This document shows positions 49,987 through 58,494 of a stretch of 61,450 bases of DNA, piece by piece. This stretch comes from Sulfitobacter sp. F26204 (lineage in GTDB: Bacteria > Pseudomonadota > Alphaproteobacteria > Rhodobacterales > Rhodobacteraceae), in assembly GCF_026410305.1 (NCBI RefSeq), contig NZ_JAPMLQ010000012.1, forward strand, positions 1 through 61,450. The letters run 5' to 3'. The translations under genes and the position numbers were made by a program. How positions within the stretch are numbered: the first letter of the stretch is position 1; each line of letters starts with the position of its first letter. The notes below the pieces were generated by a model. It was given only the letters and a program-made list of their open reading frames with translations, did not search any database and was not told where the DNA came from.

Positions 49987-50930
49987 CTCTCTTTCACCTT
50001 GTTCAGGGCTTTGACGTAGATCGAAGCTAGGCCGAAAACCGTAACGAAGAGGATCACGGCATAGGCCGAAGAATAGCCCGTCCGCCATTTTTCAAAAGCT
50101 TCGCGCTTGAGGTCGATAGAGGTCAGCGTCGTGGTGTTGCCCGGACCGCCACCGGTCAGCTGTACGACTAGGTCAAACATCTTGAAGTTCTCGATCCCGC
50201 GGAACAGCACCGCCAGCATCAAGAAAGGCAGCACCATGGGTACGGTGATAGTCCAGAACTGCCGCCACTTGCTGGCACGATCACATTCGGCGGCTTCATA
50301 GATGCTGTCGGGGATGGAACGCAGGCCAGCCAAACAGATCAGCATGACAAATGGCGTCCACATCCAAGTGTCTGCGATCACAATGGCCCAGGGTGCCAGA
50401 TGCACATCCCCGATCATCGAGAAACTGGCCGGATCAGCACCAGTAAAGAAGGTAACGGCGTAATTGAACAAGCCGATCTGTGGTTGGTAAAGAAACGTCC
50501 AGAAATTCCCCACCACCGCGGGTGACAGCGTCATTGGAAAGACGATGATCGTCGTCCACAAATCGTTGCCTTTGAATTTCTTGTTGATCAGAAAAGCCAG
50601 GGCGAACCCGATCAGCACCTGCAACACAATGGTCCATATCAAAAAATGTGCTGTTGCCTGCATCGTCGCCCAAATATCCGGGTCTGACAGAATGCGTTCA
50701 TAGTTACGCAGTCCAACCCATTCGACCACGCGGTTTGGGCGGTTCACACGGAAGTCGGTAAAGCTGAGTCGGATCGTCCAGATCAAGGGAAAGATATTGA
50801 CCGCCAGCAATAGAAAGATCGTCGGTGCGACAAAAATCCAGGCAATGGTACGGTCGGAAAGTCCGCGAATCCGGCGCGCCAAACCAACTGGCGTGGCCTT
50901 GGCGGCCTTGTCGATGGATGTGTCAATCAT
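49983..50930 (-). CDS. ABC transporter permease (MalF-type)
   Basis: A 315-residue permease with about six membrane helices, beginning near residue 30 (IAWIFVAPTIFLLLAVNIFP). The ATPase-docking loop is SIYEAAECDRASKWRQFWTI near residue 210. It lies 122 bp after the binding-protein gene, the gap containing a strong hairpin with a U-run, and overlaps the MalG-type gene by 4 bp. It supplies half of the channel. The motif NPDIWATMQATAHF-like SDPDIWATMQATAHFLIW is usual for polyol and glycerol-3-phosphate permeases, but the substrate cannot be fixed from it. Confidence 0.92.
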   Translation of the reverse strand: MIDTSIDKAAKATPVGLARRIRGLSDRTIAWIFVAPTIFLLLAVNIFPLIWTIRLSFTDFRVNRPNRVVEWVGLRNYERILSDPDIWATMQATAHFLIWTIVLQVLIGFALAFLINKKFKGNDLWTTIIVFPMTLSPAVVGNFWTFLYQPQIGLFNYAVTFFTGADPASFSMIGDVHLAPWAIVIADTWMWTPFVMLICLAGLRSIPDSIYEAAECDRASKWRQFWTITVPMVLPFLMLAVLFRGIENFKMFDLVVQLTGGGPGNTTTLTSIDLKREAFEKWRTGYSSAYAVILFVTVFGLASIYVKALNKVKER

Positions 50931-50978
50931 TGCTTCCGCCCCGTCACGCGTATGCCGGTTTTACGCCTGGTTCTTCAG

Positions 50979-51016
50979 AAAAAGGCTCTTGACGGCCGCT
51001 TCGTGCCGCCAAGAGC
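50979..51016 (-). terminator. Terminator-like hairpin between binding-protein and permease genes
   Basis: On the minus strand GCTCTTGGCGGC (51016-51005), an 8-base loop, and GCCGTCAAGAGC (50996-50985) form a 12-bp stem with one wobble, followed by C and five U. It lies 36 bp after the binding-protein stop. It should end part of the transcripts, giving excess binding protein over the membrane parts. Confidence 0.8.
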
Positions 51017-51052
51017 AGTCAGACCATTTGAGTGGTCCAACAGGGAGAGATG

Positions 51053-52375
51053 TCAGTACTTGCCTTCATCCTCGAAGACTTCGGTCCAATCACCTACGAG
51101 ACCGTCAAGTGCTTCTTTTGCCGTGCCTTCGCCTGCGATCACATAGTTATGAATCCGCTCCTGCATCGGCAGCAAAAGATCGGCATAAGCAGGTTCAGCC
51201 CAGAAGTCCTTTACGATGGCCATACTGTCGAGAAAGGTCTGTGCGTAAGGCTGGCTTTCGGCAAAGCCCGGATCCTCGACCACGGCGCGTAGTGCAGAAT
51301 AACCGCCCAATTCCCACCAGCGTGCTTGTATTTCAGGCTGCGCAAACCACTTGATATACTCCAGTGCCGCCGCCTGCTTTTCGGAGTAGGCAACAACAGA
51401 GATGCCCTGCCCGCCCAACTGTGCGAACTGACCTTCGGGGCCTGCCGGGTTCGGGAAATATCCAGATTTGCCGCCGCCTACATTGGGATCCGCCTCAACC
51501 CCCGGCCAGATAAAGGCAAAATTCATCTGGAGCGCGACCTGACCGGATTTATAAGCGTCGATGTTTTCGCCCATGTACCAGTTGGACGATCCTGGAGGTG
51601 TCGCGGTATCATAAAGCTCTTTGTAGTATTCAAGGCCCGCGACGGCCCCCTCTGAATTTACAAAGCCTTCAAGATCATAGGGCTTTTCCGGGTTCTCATA
51701 GAGAAAACCGTAATTATAGAGAGCGTTGGTCACGCCCATTGTAATCCCTTCGGAACCCCGCTCGGTATAGATCGCCGCGCCGTAGACAGTGGTCCCGTCA
51801 ATCTCACGGCCCTGAAAGAATTGCGCGATTTCTTTCAACTCTTCCAGTGTGGCCGGAACGTCCAGTGCACGGCCGTATTTTCCCTCAAACTCTGCCTGAA
51901 TTTCTGGACGCTCGAACCAGTCTTTGCGGTAGGTCCAGCCAACCACGTCGCCAAAGGCCGGAAGCGCCCAGTAGTTCGGGGTGTTCTTGGGCCATTCAGA
52001 ATAGCCGGTCACCGTCGCGGGAATGAAATCATCCATGGTGATGTCATTGGCGTCGAAGAAATCATTCAATTTGACGTAATGCCCGTTCTCGGCACCCGCG
52101 CCAATCCATTGACTATCGCCGATCATCAAGTCACAAAGCTTCCCGCCTGAGTTCAACTCGTTCAGCATACGGTCGGCAAAATTTGGCCAGGGCACAAATT
52201 CGAAGCTCATGCCATGACCTGACTTTGCCTCAAAATCCTTGGACAATTCGACCAGAGCATTTGCCGGATCCCATGCGGCCCAGCATAGTGTCAGATCCTC
52301 TGCGGCCGCAGACGTGGCCACTCCCCCCGCAATCAGCGCCGAAACGGCAGCCGACATCAGATGTTTCGTCTTCAT
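51053..52375 (-). CDS. ABC transporter substrate-binding protein (carbohydrate/polyol type)
   Basis: A 440-residue periplasmic protein. The signal peptide (residues 1-25, ending VATSAAA before EDLTLCW) is clear. The mature chain matches cluster-B sugar binding proteins: an early LTLCWAAWDPANALVELSKD, FEFVPWPNFADRMLNEL, and the hinge part LPAFGDVVGWTYRKDWFE. The many tryptophans and aromatic residues suit ring stacking with a sugar or polyol. It is the first gene of the LacI-controlled operon. Its operator region at 52443-52488 carries a notable inverted repeat. With the dihydroxyacetone kinase downstream, a triose, ketose or polyol ligand is likely. Confidence 0.92.
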   Translation of the reverse strand: MKTKHLMSAAVSALIAGGVATSAAAEDLTLCWAAWDPANALVELSKDFEAKSGHGMSFEFVPWPNFADRMLNELNSGGKLCDLMIGDSQWIGAGAENGHYVKLNDFFDANDITMDDFIPATVTGYSEWPKNTPNYWALPAFGDVVGWTYRKDWFERPEIQAEFEGKYGRALDVPATLEELKEIAQFFQGREIDGTTVYGAAIYTERGSEGITMGVTNALYNYGFLYENPEKPYDLEGFVNSEGAVAGLEYYKELYDTATPPGSSNWYMGENIDAYKSGQVALQMNFAFIWPGVEADPNVGGGKSGYFPNPAGPEGQFAQLGGQGISVVAYSEKQAAALEYIKWFAQPEIQARWWELGGYSALRAVVEDPGFAESQPYAQTFLDSMAIVKDFWAEPAYADLLLPMQERIHNYVIAGEGTAKEALDGLVGDWTEVFEDEGKY

Positions 52376-52442
52376 TTAGAAATCCTCCCAGTTTCACCGC
52401 CACGACCCTCCTGCCAGGGCCCGACTATGTACAAGTCGTAAA

Positions 52443-52488
52443 TGAGGGGCGTACCTCAGATCAAGCAAATTCTGAGGTACGCCCCTCA
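52443..52488. promoter_or_regulatory. Perfect 16-bp inverted repeat, candidate double LacI operator
   Basis: TGAGGGGCGTACCTCA (52443-52458) and its exact complement (52473-52488) are separated by 14 bases. Each arm alone has the form TGAGG-N6-CCTCA, a half-turn palindrome like a LacI-family operator, so the region offers two operators with centres exactly 30 bp apart. It lies between the divergent transporter operon and lacI gene. It could also fold as an RNA stem, but no U-run follows. Confidence 0.7.
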
Positions 52489-52547
52489 AAATGTATTGCG
52501 CAATCTTGTCCAACAGGGCAAATTGAGGGAATGAGGATCAAGAAAAC

Positions 52548-52560
52548 TGGAACGTTTCCA
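52548..52560. promoter_or_regulatory. Possible autoregulatory operator at the lacI start
   Basis: TGGAA-CGT-TTCCA is a 13-bp palindrome ending 5 bases before the ATG of the LacI-family gene, in the place of its ribosome site. Its form resembles LacI/CcpA-like operators, so the repressor may block its own synthesis here. Confidence 0.45.
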
Positions 52561-52565
52561 ATAAA

Positions 52566-53588
52566 ATGAGACCAACGACAAAAGACTTGGCCAAGGCCGC
52601 AGGTGTCAGCCTTGCAACTGTCGACAGGGTTCTCAATGGGCGCTCCGGTGTTAGAGAAAAAACCGTCAAAGCCGTCAACGCCGCGATTTTACGAATCGGT
52701 TTCGAACGCAACCAGGTTGCGGCGACGCTTGCCCGACAGCGGGCTTACCGTTTTGCCTTTGCCCTGCCTCGTTTCGGCGATGAATTCCTCGACGAAATCA
52801 TTGATCGTATCCGGGAATTCGACAGGGCAGGCCGCGCCGAAATGGTTGAGGTCGACGTGATCCGGCTGGATGATCATGACCCGCACCGGGCCGCCCGGAC
52901 ATTGTCGCGTCTGTCGGCAGAAGACCTCGACGGGGTCGCGATCATGGCGCCGGGAACTCCCCAGATCCGTGATGCCATTCTCAGGATGCGTGAACGTGGT
53001 ATTCGCACCATTCCCTTTATTGCAAATCAACAGCTTCATGGTGACGAGGGCTTTGTGGGGATCTACAATCGTGGCGCAGGTGCCACAGCGGGACGTCTGA
53101 TGGGCCGCTTTCTTGGCCGGCTCTCCGGTTCCATAGCGGTACTTACCGAAACCACGCAATCCCGTGACAGCCTTGAACGCAGGCTTGGCTTTGATGGCGT
53201 CATCAACCGCGACTACAGCAACCTGAAAATTCTTCCCACGCTAGAAACACACGGTGATCCGGGGCGAACACAACATATCTTGCGCAATGCGCTGCACGCC
53301 CACCGGGATATAGTTGGCCTTTATTTCATGGGTGCAGAAGCGCGCGTGCCAATTGAAGTTTCCAGAGTGCTTACGGCAACCAACGATCGCGTTGCAATCG
53401 CTCATGAACGCACGCCTTCCACCGAACATGCACTCAAAACCGGCGAGCTCGACGCTGTAATTCATCAGGATCCTGGGCATCTTGTACGTAGCGCTGTTCG
53501 GATTTTGCGTGCGAAATGCGAAAACCGTACGACTCTGGCATCCCAGGAACGAATTCGCACAGAAATTCTCATTGCTGAAAATATCTAG
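52566..53588 (+). CDS. LacI-family transcriptional regulator
   Basis: A 340-residue repressor. The N-terminal DNA-binding part reads TTKDLAKAAGVSLATVDRVLNGRSGVREKT, with the recognition helix and hinge, followed by a periplasmic-binding-protein-like effector domain (FAFALPRFGDEFLDEIIDRI, then GVAIMAPGTPQIRDAI, and LYFMGAEARVP). It is divergent from the ABC/dihydroxyacetone kinase operon and surely controls it. No clear Shine-Dalgarno sequence precedes ATG 52566; a palindrome sits there. The effector is probably the transported sugar or polyol, or a product. It ends 67 bp from the convergent sulfotransferase gene. Confidence 0.93.
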   Translation: MRPTTKDLAKAAGVSLATVDRVLNGRSGVREKTVKAVNAAILRIGFERNQVAATLARQRAYRFAFALPRFGDEFLDEIIDRIREFDRAGRAEMVEVDVIRLDDHDPHRAARTLSRLSAEDLDGVAIMAPGTPQIRDAILRMRERGIRTIPFIANQQLHGDEGFVGIYNRGAGATAGRLMGRFLGRLSGSIAVLTETTQSRDSLERRLGFDGVINRDYSNLKILPTLETHGDPGRTQHILRNALHAHRDIVGLYFMGAEARVPIEVSRVLTATNDRVAIAHERTPSTEHALKTGELDAVIHQDPGHLVRSAVRILRAKCENRTTLASQERIRTEILIAENI

Positions 53589-53655
53589 TCACAGATGCCA
53601 AACGACAAAACAAAGTAGTATTTTGGCGCGTGCTTTCTTCAAACGCGAAGGTGTT

Positions 53656-55407
53656 CTAATTCTGAATATAGTCGAACCATAATCTGTGGTCCAATCCAGC
53701 GATAAACGGCGTAAGCAGGCTGGCTTTTTCCCGCCATTTTCCAACTGACTCCCTGTGTACTGGACGGCGCAGTTGCGTTGCGCTTTGCGTCAAGACTTGT
53801 GTGGTACTCAGATCAGGACGTGCCATGTGTCTGTACCACGCAAGCCCACAGAAATCCGCCATCCGATGTCCTGCGGTTTCAATGTCTTCAACCAGATCGC
53901 GATAATCAATATCAAGGATTTCTCCTGGCAGGGTCATTCGCCAATGCTCCATTGATCGTGCATACAAGTTGAATTTAGCAGCCATCCAGGCCCAGTCATA
54001 AGTATAGGAAAGCACCGATCCGGAGAAATGCGACTTCCACATAGACAGGGCAATGTCTCGTGGATCGCGCTGGACGTTGATGATGCGTGCATTGGGATAG
54101 ATCAATTTCAGAAAGCCAACCAGCCGGTAATTCTCTGGCATCTTGTCAACATAGGCAACTGTGCCTTCTGGCAAATCCGGTAACAACCGGCGGTCCTGTT
54201 GGGCAATTATTTCAGCATCTCTCTGCGCGAAGGGCAGGTTTTGCTCTATAGTGTCGCGCAATAGAAATCCTACCGTTCCACGCTCACCCAAGGGAGCCAC
54301 ATGTGGATGCAAGCCCAAAACCGCTTCGACAAGAGTGGTACCCGACCGAGGCAATCCAATCACGAAGATTGGCGTGAAGGCTGTTGTGTTCTGACGCTCC
54401 AATTGGATCTCACTTGGGAACCGATCCAATATCGCCTGGGTAACACTTGCGTCAGCATCAATGTTGTAAGGCCTCAAACCTGCCATTTCCTTGTTCGCAC
54501 GGCCCAACATTTTGTCGGCTTCTTCGAATTTTCCTTTGGCAACAAGCGCACCATGCAATGCAAAGAACAGACAGGCGCGATCCTCTGGGTTTCTTGACAC
54601 CCTTTTCAAGGCAGCTTGAATTCTTGCCTCTAGGGCTGCGACTTCTTCCCGCGGTAACAGTTTTGTAAGTTGCTCTAATGCACCGGGGTGATCGTGTTGA
54701 ATATTCAAAAGGGATTCATATTGTGCAATGCCCTCCTCTGATCTACCCATTTCGATAAACTGGGCGGCAAGCCTATACCGCGCTGGCAGGTTATCCGGCG
54801 CAATCTCCACCGCCTTTTCGACAACTTTCAAAGCATCCTGTGACCTGGTTTGACGGGCGAGTGGCAGGCTGAGGTTGGTCAACGCGGTGACGTCATTGGG
54901 GTTGATTTCCAGAACCTGCCAAAGATCGTCTATCCCATCCTGAATCCGTCCGAGGGATAGGTTGATTGTACTTCTCAGATGGTGCAGCGTTGGTTGTTTT
55001 CGTTCCAGTGCAAGGGCCGCATCGATCGCCTGAAGTGCATTCTTGTCTCTACCCAGACCAAATTCTGCCTGTGCTTTCAGAAACCAGACCTTCCAATCCT
55101 CAGGTCTCTCCGATGAAAGCCTGTGCAACAAGGTTATCGCCACATCATAACGACCGCTCAGGACCAGTGTCTGCGCGAGATTCTTTTGCGCATCCGGGAA
55201 ATCCGTTTTCAGTTTAAGCGCTTTTTGAAAGTACCTGATTGCATCGTCCGAGCGCCCATTGGCACTGCTTGCTATGCCTGCCAGATTCAGCGCGGCCGGA
55301 GAAAGCGGCGACTTTTTGAAGGCCGCGAGCGCCGCTTTCAATGCGCGGTCATAATTTCCTTGTTGAAGGTAGGTATTGGCGTCTTGAATATCATCTTGAT
55401 AGGTCAT
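53656..55407 (-). CDS. TPR-repeat sulfotransferase family protein
   Basis: A 583-residue protein with two parts. Residues about 1-250 are tetratricopeptide repeats (several units such as GNYDRALKAALAAFKKSP and GRSDDAIRYFQKALKLKTDF). The C-terminal half is a P-loop sulfotransferase: FVIGLPRSGTTLVEAVLGLHP (5'-phosphosulfate loop) and RIINVQRDPRDIALSMWKSHF (3'-phosphate contact). It may transfer sulfate from PAPS to a protein or glycan bound by the repeats. ATG 55407 lacks a strong ribosome site. It is a single gene, convergent with lacI, and less GC-rich than neighbours, so it may be acquired. Confidence 0.9.
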   Translation of the reverse strand: MTYQDDIQDANTYLQQGNYDRALKAALAAFKKSPLSPAALNLAGIASSANGRSDDAIRYFQKALKLKTDFPDAQKNLAQTLVLSGRYDVAITLLHRLSSERPEDWKVWFLKAQAEFGLGRDKNALQAIDAALALERKQPTLHHLRSTINLSLGRIQDGIDDLWQVLEINPNDVTALTNLSLPLARQTRSQDALKVVEKAVEIAPDNLPARYRLAAQFIEMGRSEEGIAQYESLLNIQHDHPGALEQLTKLLPREEVAALEARIQAALKRVSRNPEDRACLFFALHGALVAKGKFEEADKMLGRANKEMAGLRPYNIDADASVTQAILDRFPSEIQLERQNTTAFTPIFVIGLPRSGTTLVEAVLGLHPHVAPLGERGTVGFLLRDTIEQNLPFAQRDAEIIAQQDRRLLPDLPEGTVAYVDKMPENYRLVGFLKLIYPNARIINVQRDPRDIALSMWKSHFSGSVLSYTYDWAWMAAKFNLYARSMEHWRMTLPGEILDIDYRDLVEDIETAGHRMADFCGLAWYRHMARPDLSTTQVLTQSATQLRRPVHRESVGKWREKASLLTPFIAGLDHRLWFDYIQN

Positions 55408-55705
55408 TTCGGTTTTCAGCCGTTCAGATCTGTGCTTTCGAACGTCTGCGTTGGGGGCTGCACCACGCAAAAATCCAATTGCTTCTACGCAATTGCGACA
55501 GCTTTTCTGCTTTGCCTATTTGCGACAAGCTGCTGTGCACCTGTTATGCTTGCATATTGCCTATGATGTCTGACTTAGCCAGCGTTCATTCTATGGCTAC
55601 CAAGAATCGCCAACCGCGGGTCTTTGTTGCCAGGCGCCGCAGCGGCATCAGCAACAGCGCCCAGATGCAATGTTGTTTGGGGTGTAGAGCGGACCAGACA
55701 TCCAT
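55408..55705. other. Intergenic stretch, sulfotransferase upstream region
   Basis: About 300 bases without a supported gene, upstream of the sulfotransferase and downstream of the MOSC gene. A small inverted repeat CAATTGC-TTCTAC-GCAATTG lies at 55476-55495 and could be a protein site. No terminator with a U-run was found. Confidence 0.4.
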
Positions 55706-56446
55706 TTATTGATCGTGCTGCAAGCCAACCTTGGTAAAGTTGTCATGGGCAACGGACCCCAGAAGCCGTCGATCGGTGTCTTCGTCCTTCTCGCCATCCG
55801 CAATCTTGGCAAAGGCTTTGCGCCACCCAGGGGCAAGTTCGGGCAAAGCCGCAAGTGTTTCCGCATCTTCTTGCGAAACCTTGCGGGTCAATCTGGCGGC
55901 GGTCACGCGCCTTACCGACCAATCGGGCTGGCGTCTTTCGATCAGCGAAATCATGTCGCCCGTCCCGGCACTGCCGGGTTCAAGAACGCGATAATACCAT
56001 CCTGTCCGGCCGGTTGATTGAAACAGATAGGCCATTTTCTTGTTCGCCGTATATTGCGATACTTTCCAACAGGGTTGACGGCCCTGGCTGATCTGCACCA
56101 CTGCAGATCCCAGTTGAAGGATGTCGCCGATGCATAGGTTGTCTTCGCTCAATGCACGGGACGCAATGTTTTCCCCAAAAGCGGCGGGTGTTGTCCCTGC
56201 CGGGATTTCGCCTTCGGCGATCCAACTGGCATAGTGTTCGCTTGCATAGTGATGAATCGCCTTTTCAACGCCACCATGATGATCGGGATCCGCCTGAGCA
56301 TCCTCGACAAAGCCAAGCTCATTGATGTCGTGGCGGCCAATGACCGGTTTTTTGTCAATGGCTGACGGATCTCGACCGGGCCAGTGGTTTTGAACCTTAC
56401 CAAAGAATAACCCATCTATACGGGTGGAGGGGTAGGTTTTGGTCAT
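55706..56446 (-). CDS. MOSC domain protein (YiiM-like)
   Basis: A 246-residue MOSC protein close in layout to E. coli YiiM, which with molybdenum cofactor reduces N-hydroxylated bases such as 6-N-hydroxylaminopurine. Visible are DGLFFGKVQNHWPGRDPSAI at the start, HHGGVEKAIHHYASEHY, AFGENIASRALSEDNLCIGD and the cysteine in QGRQPCWKVSQY that would hold molybdenum. A C-terminal 3-helix part follows (LPELAPGWRKAF). ATG 56446 behind GCAGG was chosen over a longer frame with no family support. It is divergent from the flavoprotein gene at 56696. Confidence 0.9.
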   Translation of the reverse strand: MTKTYPSTRIDGLFFGKVQNHWPGRDPSAIDKKPVIGRHDINELGFVEDAQADPDHHGGVEKAIHHYASEHYASWIAEGEIPAGTTPAAFGENIASRALSEDNLCIGDILQLGSAVVQISQGRQPCWKVSQYTANKKMAYLFQSTGRTGWYYRVLEPGSAGTGDMISLIERRQPDWSVRRVTAARLTRKVSQEDAETLAALPELAPGWRKAFAKIADGEKDEDTDRRLLGSVAHDNFTKVGLQHDQ

Positions 56447-56695
56447 TGGTTTGCCTGCGCGCAACGGAACTGGGTCAGCGTGTCGATCCCTGAACAAAAA
56501 ACACCGCTTCTGACGGGGCCAAGTCTGAAGAAATACTTTCTCATGGTTAACCAATAGCGAGTCGAAAAAGTTGTTTCAATAGCCCCTCAAGACGCCCACC
56601 AAGATGTGGTGCAATTGGATGATCATAGCTGTGTCATTGCTCAAGGTCTGGAAACCTCCTAGCCTGATACACGCGGCAGAAGATGGAAACGAGCG

Positions 56696-57727
56696 ATGGA
56701 TCCAAGGAAAAAAATTCGCACCCCTCTTTGTTCTTTGTTGGGCTGTGATGTGCCGATCTTGCTGGCAGGTATGGGTGGGGTGGCGCGGTGGGAACTGGCA
56801 GCCGCAGTCGCCAATGCCGGCGGGTATCCTGCGCTTGGCATGGTGCGCGAAGATCCGGCTTTGATCACTTCTGAGGTACGCGCCCTTCAGGCCGCAACCA
56901 AACGCCCTTTCGCGGTTAATTTGATCCCCGCTGCGACCGACCCGGCTTTGCTTGACGCGCAGATCAACCAGTGTCTGGATTTGGGTGTCGGGGCATTTTC
57001 GTTTTTCTGGGATGTTGTTCCAGAGGTCGTGGCACGGGTCAAACGCGACGGCGCCTTGGTCCTGCATCAGGTCGGCACCCTGGAACAGGCACGCAAGGCT
57101 GAAGATGCAGGCGCAGACGTCATCGTTGCGCAGGGCATCGAGGCCGGTGGCCATGTCCACGGACGCATGGCCGCATATGCTTTTGCAGAAACTGTTCTGC
57201 AGCAAACCAATCTACCGGTCGTCGTATCAGGGGGTATTTCAACTGGCAAAGGTCTGGCCGCGGCAATTGCACTAGGGGCACAAGGCATTCAATGCGGCAC
57301 GGCGTTTCTGGCAACACATGAGGCATTTGCCCATACAGAGCACAAAAACCGTGTCGTCGGCTCCGACGGAGAAGACACGGTACTTACAGACGTCTTCGTT
57401 TTGAATTGGCCCAAGGGGGCAGCGGTGCGGGTGATCGCCAACAGCATTACCAAGGACCTTGGTGGCCGGTTCTTTGGTCATGACCCGGACCAACTGCCGC
57501 AGCAGCCAATTGCGTGGGACGGGGCGCAGGCGCGCTATCGTTTCAGCACTGATTCACCACTTCGCACCACGACCGGCGATTTGGAAGCCATGCCCAATTA
57601 CGCCGGTCAAGGTGCCGGAATGATCAAAGAAATCCTACCAGCTGGTTTGCGCATCACACAGATGATCACCGAAGCGGCTGCCTGTTTTGACGATGCAACC
57701 CTCCCCTTGAAAAGCGACCAGAGATGA
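56696..57727 (+). CDS. Nitronate monooxygenase family FMN flavoprotein
   Basis: A 343-residue TIM-barrel flavoprotein. It shows the N-terminal PLCSLLGCDVPILLAGMGGVARWELAAAVANAG pattern, the substrate-side histidine/glycine segment VAQGIEAGGHVHG and the FMN phosphate loop PVVVSGGISTGKGLAAAIALGAQGIQCGTAFL, as in 2-nitropropane dioxygenases and related enoyl reductases. It is the second family member in the window (other at 24005) and closer to canonical nitronate monooxygenase. Its stop overlaps the start of the folate cyclo-ligase gene (ATGA). Confidence 0.88.
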   Translation: MDPRKKIRTPLCSLLGCDVPILLAGMGGVARWELAAAVANAGGYPALGMVREDPALITSEVRALQAATKRPFAVNLIPAATDPALLDAQINQCLDLGVGAFSFFWDVVPEVVARVKRDGALVLHQVGTLEQARKAEDAGADVIVAQGIEAGGHVHGRMAAYAFAETVLQQTNLPVVVSGGISTGKGLAAAIALGAQGIQCGTAFLATHEAFAHTEHKNRVVGSDGEDTVLTDVFVLNWPKGAAVRVIANSITKDLGGRFFGHDPDQLPQQPIAWDGAQARYRFSTDSPLRTTTGDLEAMPNYAGQGAGMIKEILPAGLRITQMITEAAACFDDATLPLKSDQR

Positions 57728-58419
57728 ACACAGAAAACGACAAGAAGCCCCAGAACGGTAGCTATGCATCCCCGCCCTGTCTGGCACATGAGATTGACCC
57801 GGCCTATTTTGATCCGATGGCCGTTGATCCCGCACAGGCTCGCGATGTCGCACATTGGCGCAAAGCCAAGAGAGAAGAGCTGAGAGCCGCGCGCAAAGCG
57901 TTGAGCGTTGAACAACATGCGATCATTTCCGAACAGCTGTCAGAGCAATTGGAGAATGTCCTGCATGCCAGATTTGGCGGCGCCAAAGGCCACGTTCTTT
58001 CTGCTTACTGGCCCATCAAAGGCGAACCGGATTTGCGGAAATTGATGGTCAAATTGCATCAAGCGGGTGTCATCATCGCTCTGCCTCTGGTCGAAACCAA
58101 GGCCGCGCCGCTTGTCTTTCGTCGCTGGACGCCGGAAACCAAAATGGTTCGCGGGGATTGGAACATACCTGTGCCGCCTGCCGATGCGCCCCAGATCATG
58201 CCCGACATTGCATTGGCACCACTTGTGGGCTGGGACGGTGATCGTTTCCGGCTGGGGTATGGAGGGGGCTATTTTGACCGGACGCTTGCCGCTCTTGATC
58301 CTCGTCCCTTAGCAATCGGTGTCGGCTACGCCTCGTCAAGGTTGCCCACGATCTATCCGCAGCCACACGACGTCCCCATGAGCCTGATCTTGACAGAGCA
58401 AGGTGTTCAGGCTGGGTAA
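57724..58419 (+). CDS. 5-formyltetrahydrofolate cyclo-ligase, N-terminally extended
   Basis: A 231-residue protein whose residues from about 45 onward match the ATP-dependent cyclo-ligase that converts 5-formyl-THF to 5,10-methenyl-THF: RKAKREELRAARKALS, then YWPIKGEPDLRKLM, and the signature GYGGGYFDRTLA with DRFRLG before it. A 45-residue N-terminal extension (NGSYASPPCLAHEIDPAYF) is absent in the 180-190-residue E. coli enzyme. Such extensions occur in alphaproteobacteria. Its ATG overlaps the flavoprotein stop, though a functional connection is not obvious. A possible terminator follows. Confidence 0.9.
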   Translation: MNTENDKKPQNGSYASPPCLAHEIDPAYFDPMAVDPAQARDVAHWRKAKREELRAARKALSVEQHAIISEQLSEQLENVLHARFGGAKGHVLSAYWPIKGEPDLRKLMVKLHQAGVIIALPLVETKAAPLVFRRWTPETKMVRGDWNIPVPPADAPQIMPDIALAPLVGWDGDRFRLGYGGGYFDRTLAALDPRPLAIGVGYASSRLPTIYPQPHDVPMSLILTEQGVQAG

Positions 58420-58441
58420 CGATTGTACCGACATCGGCTCA

Positions 58442-58494
58442 CCCAGGGCTGACGCGAATCCTGAAGGATGGCGCGGCTCAGGGCCCTGGGTTTT
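58442..58494 (+). terminator. Candidate terminator of the flavoprotein/cyclo-ligase operon
   Basis: CCCAGGGC (58442-58449) pairs with GCCCTGGG (58483-58490), followed by TTTT. The loop holds a small inner stem ATCCT/AGGAT. The right arm lies in the last codons of the convergent YiiX-like gene, so the two 3' ends overlap. Confidence 0.45.
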
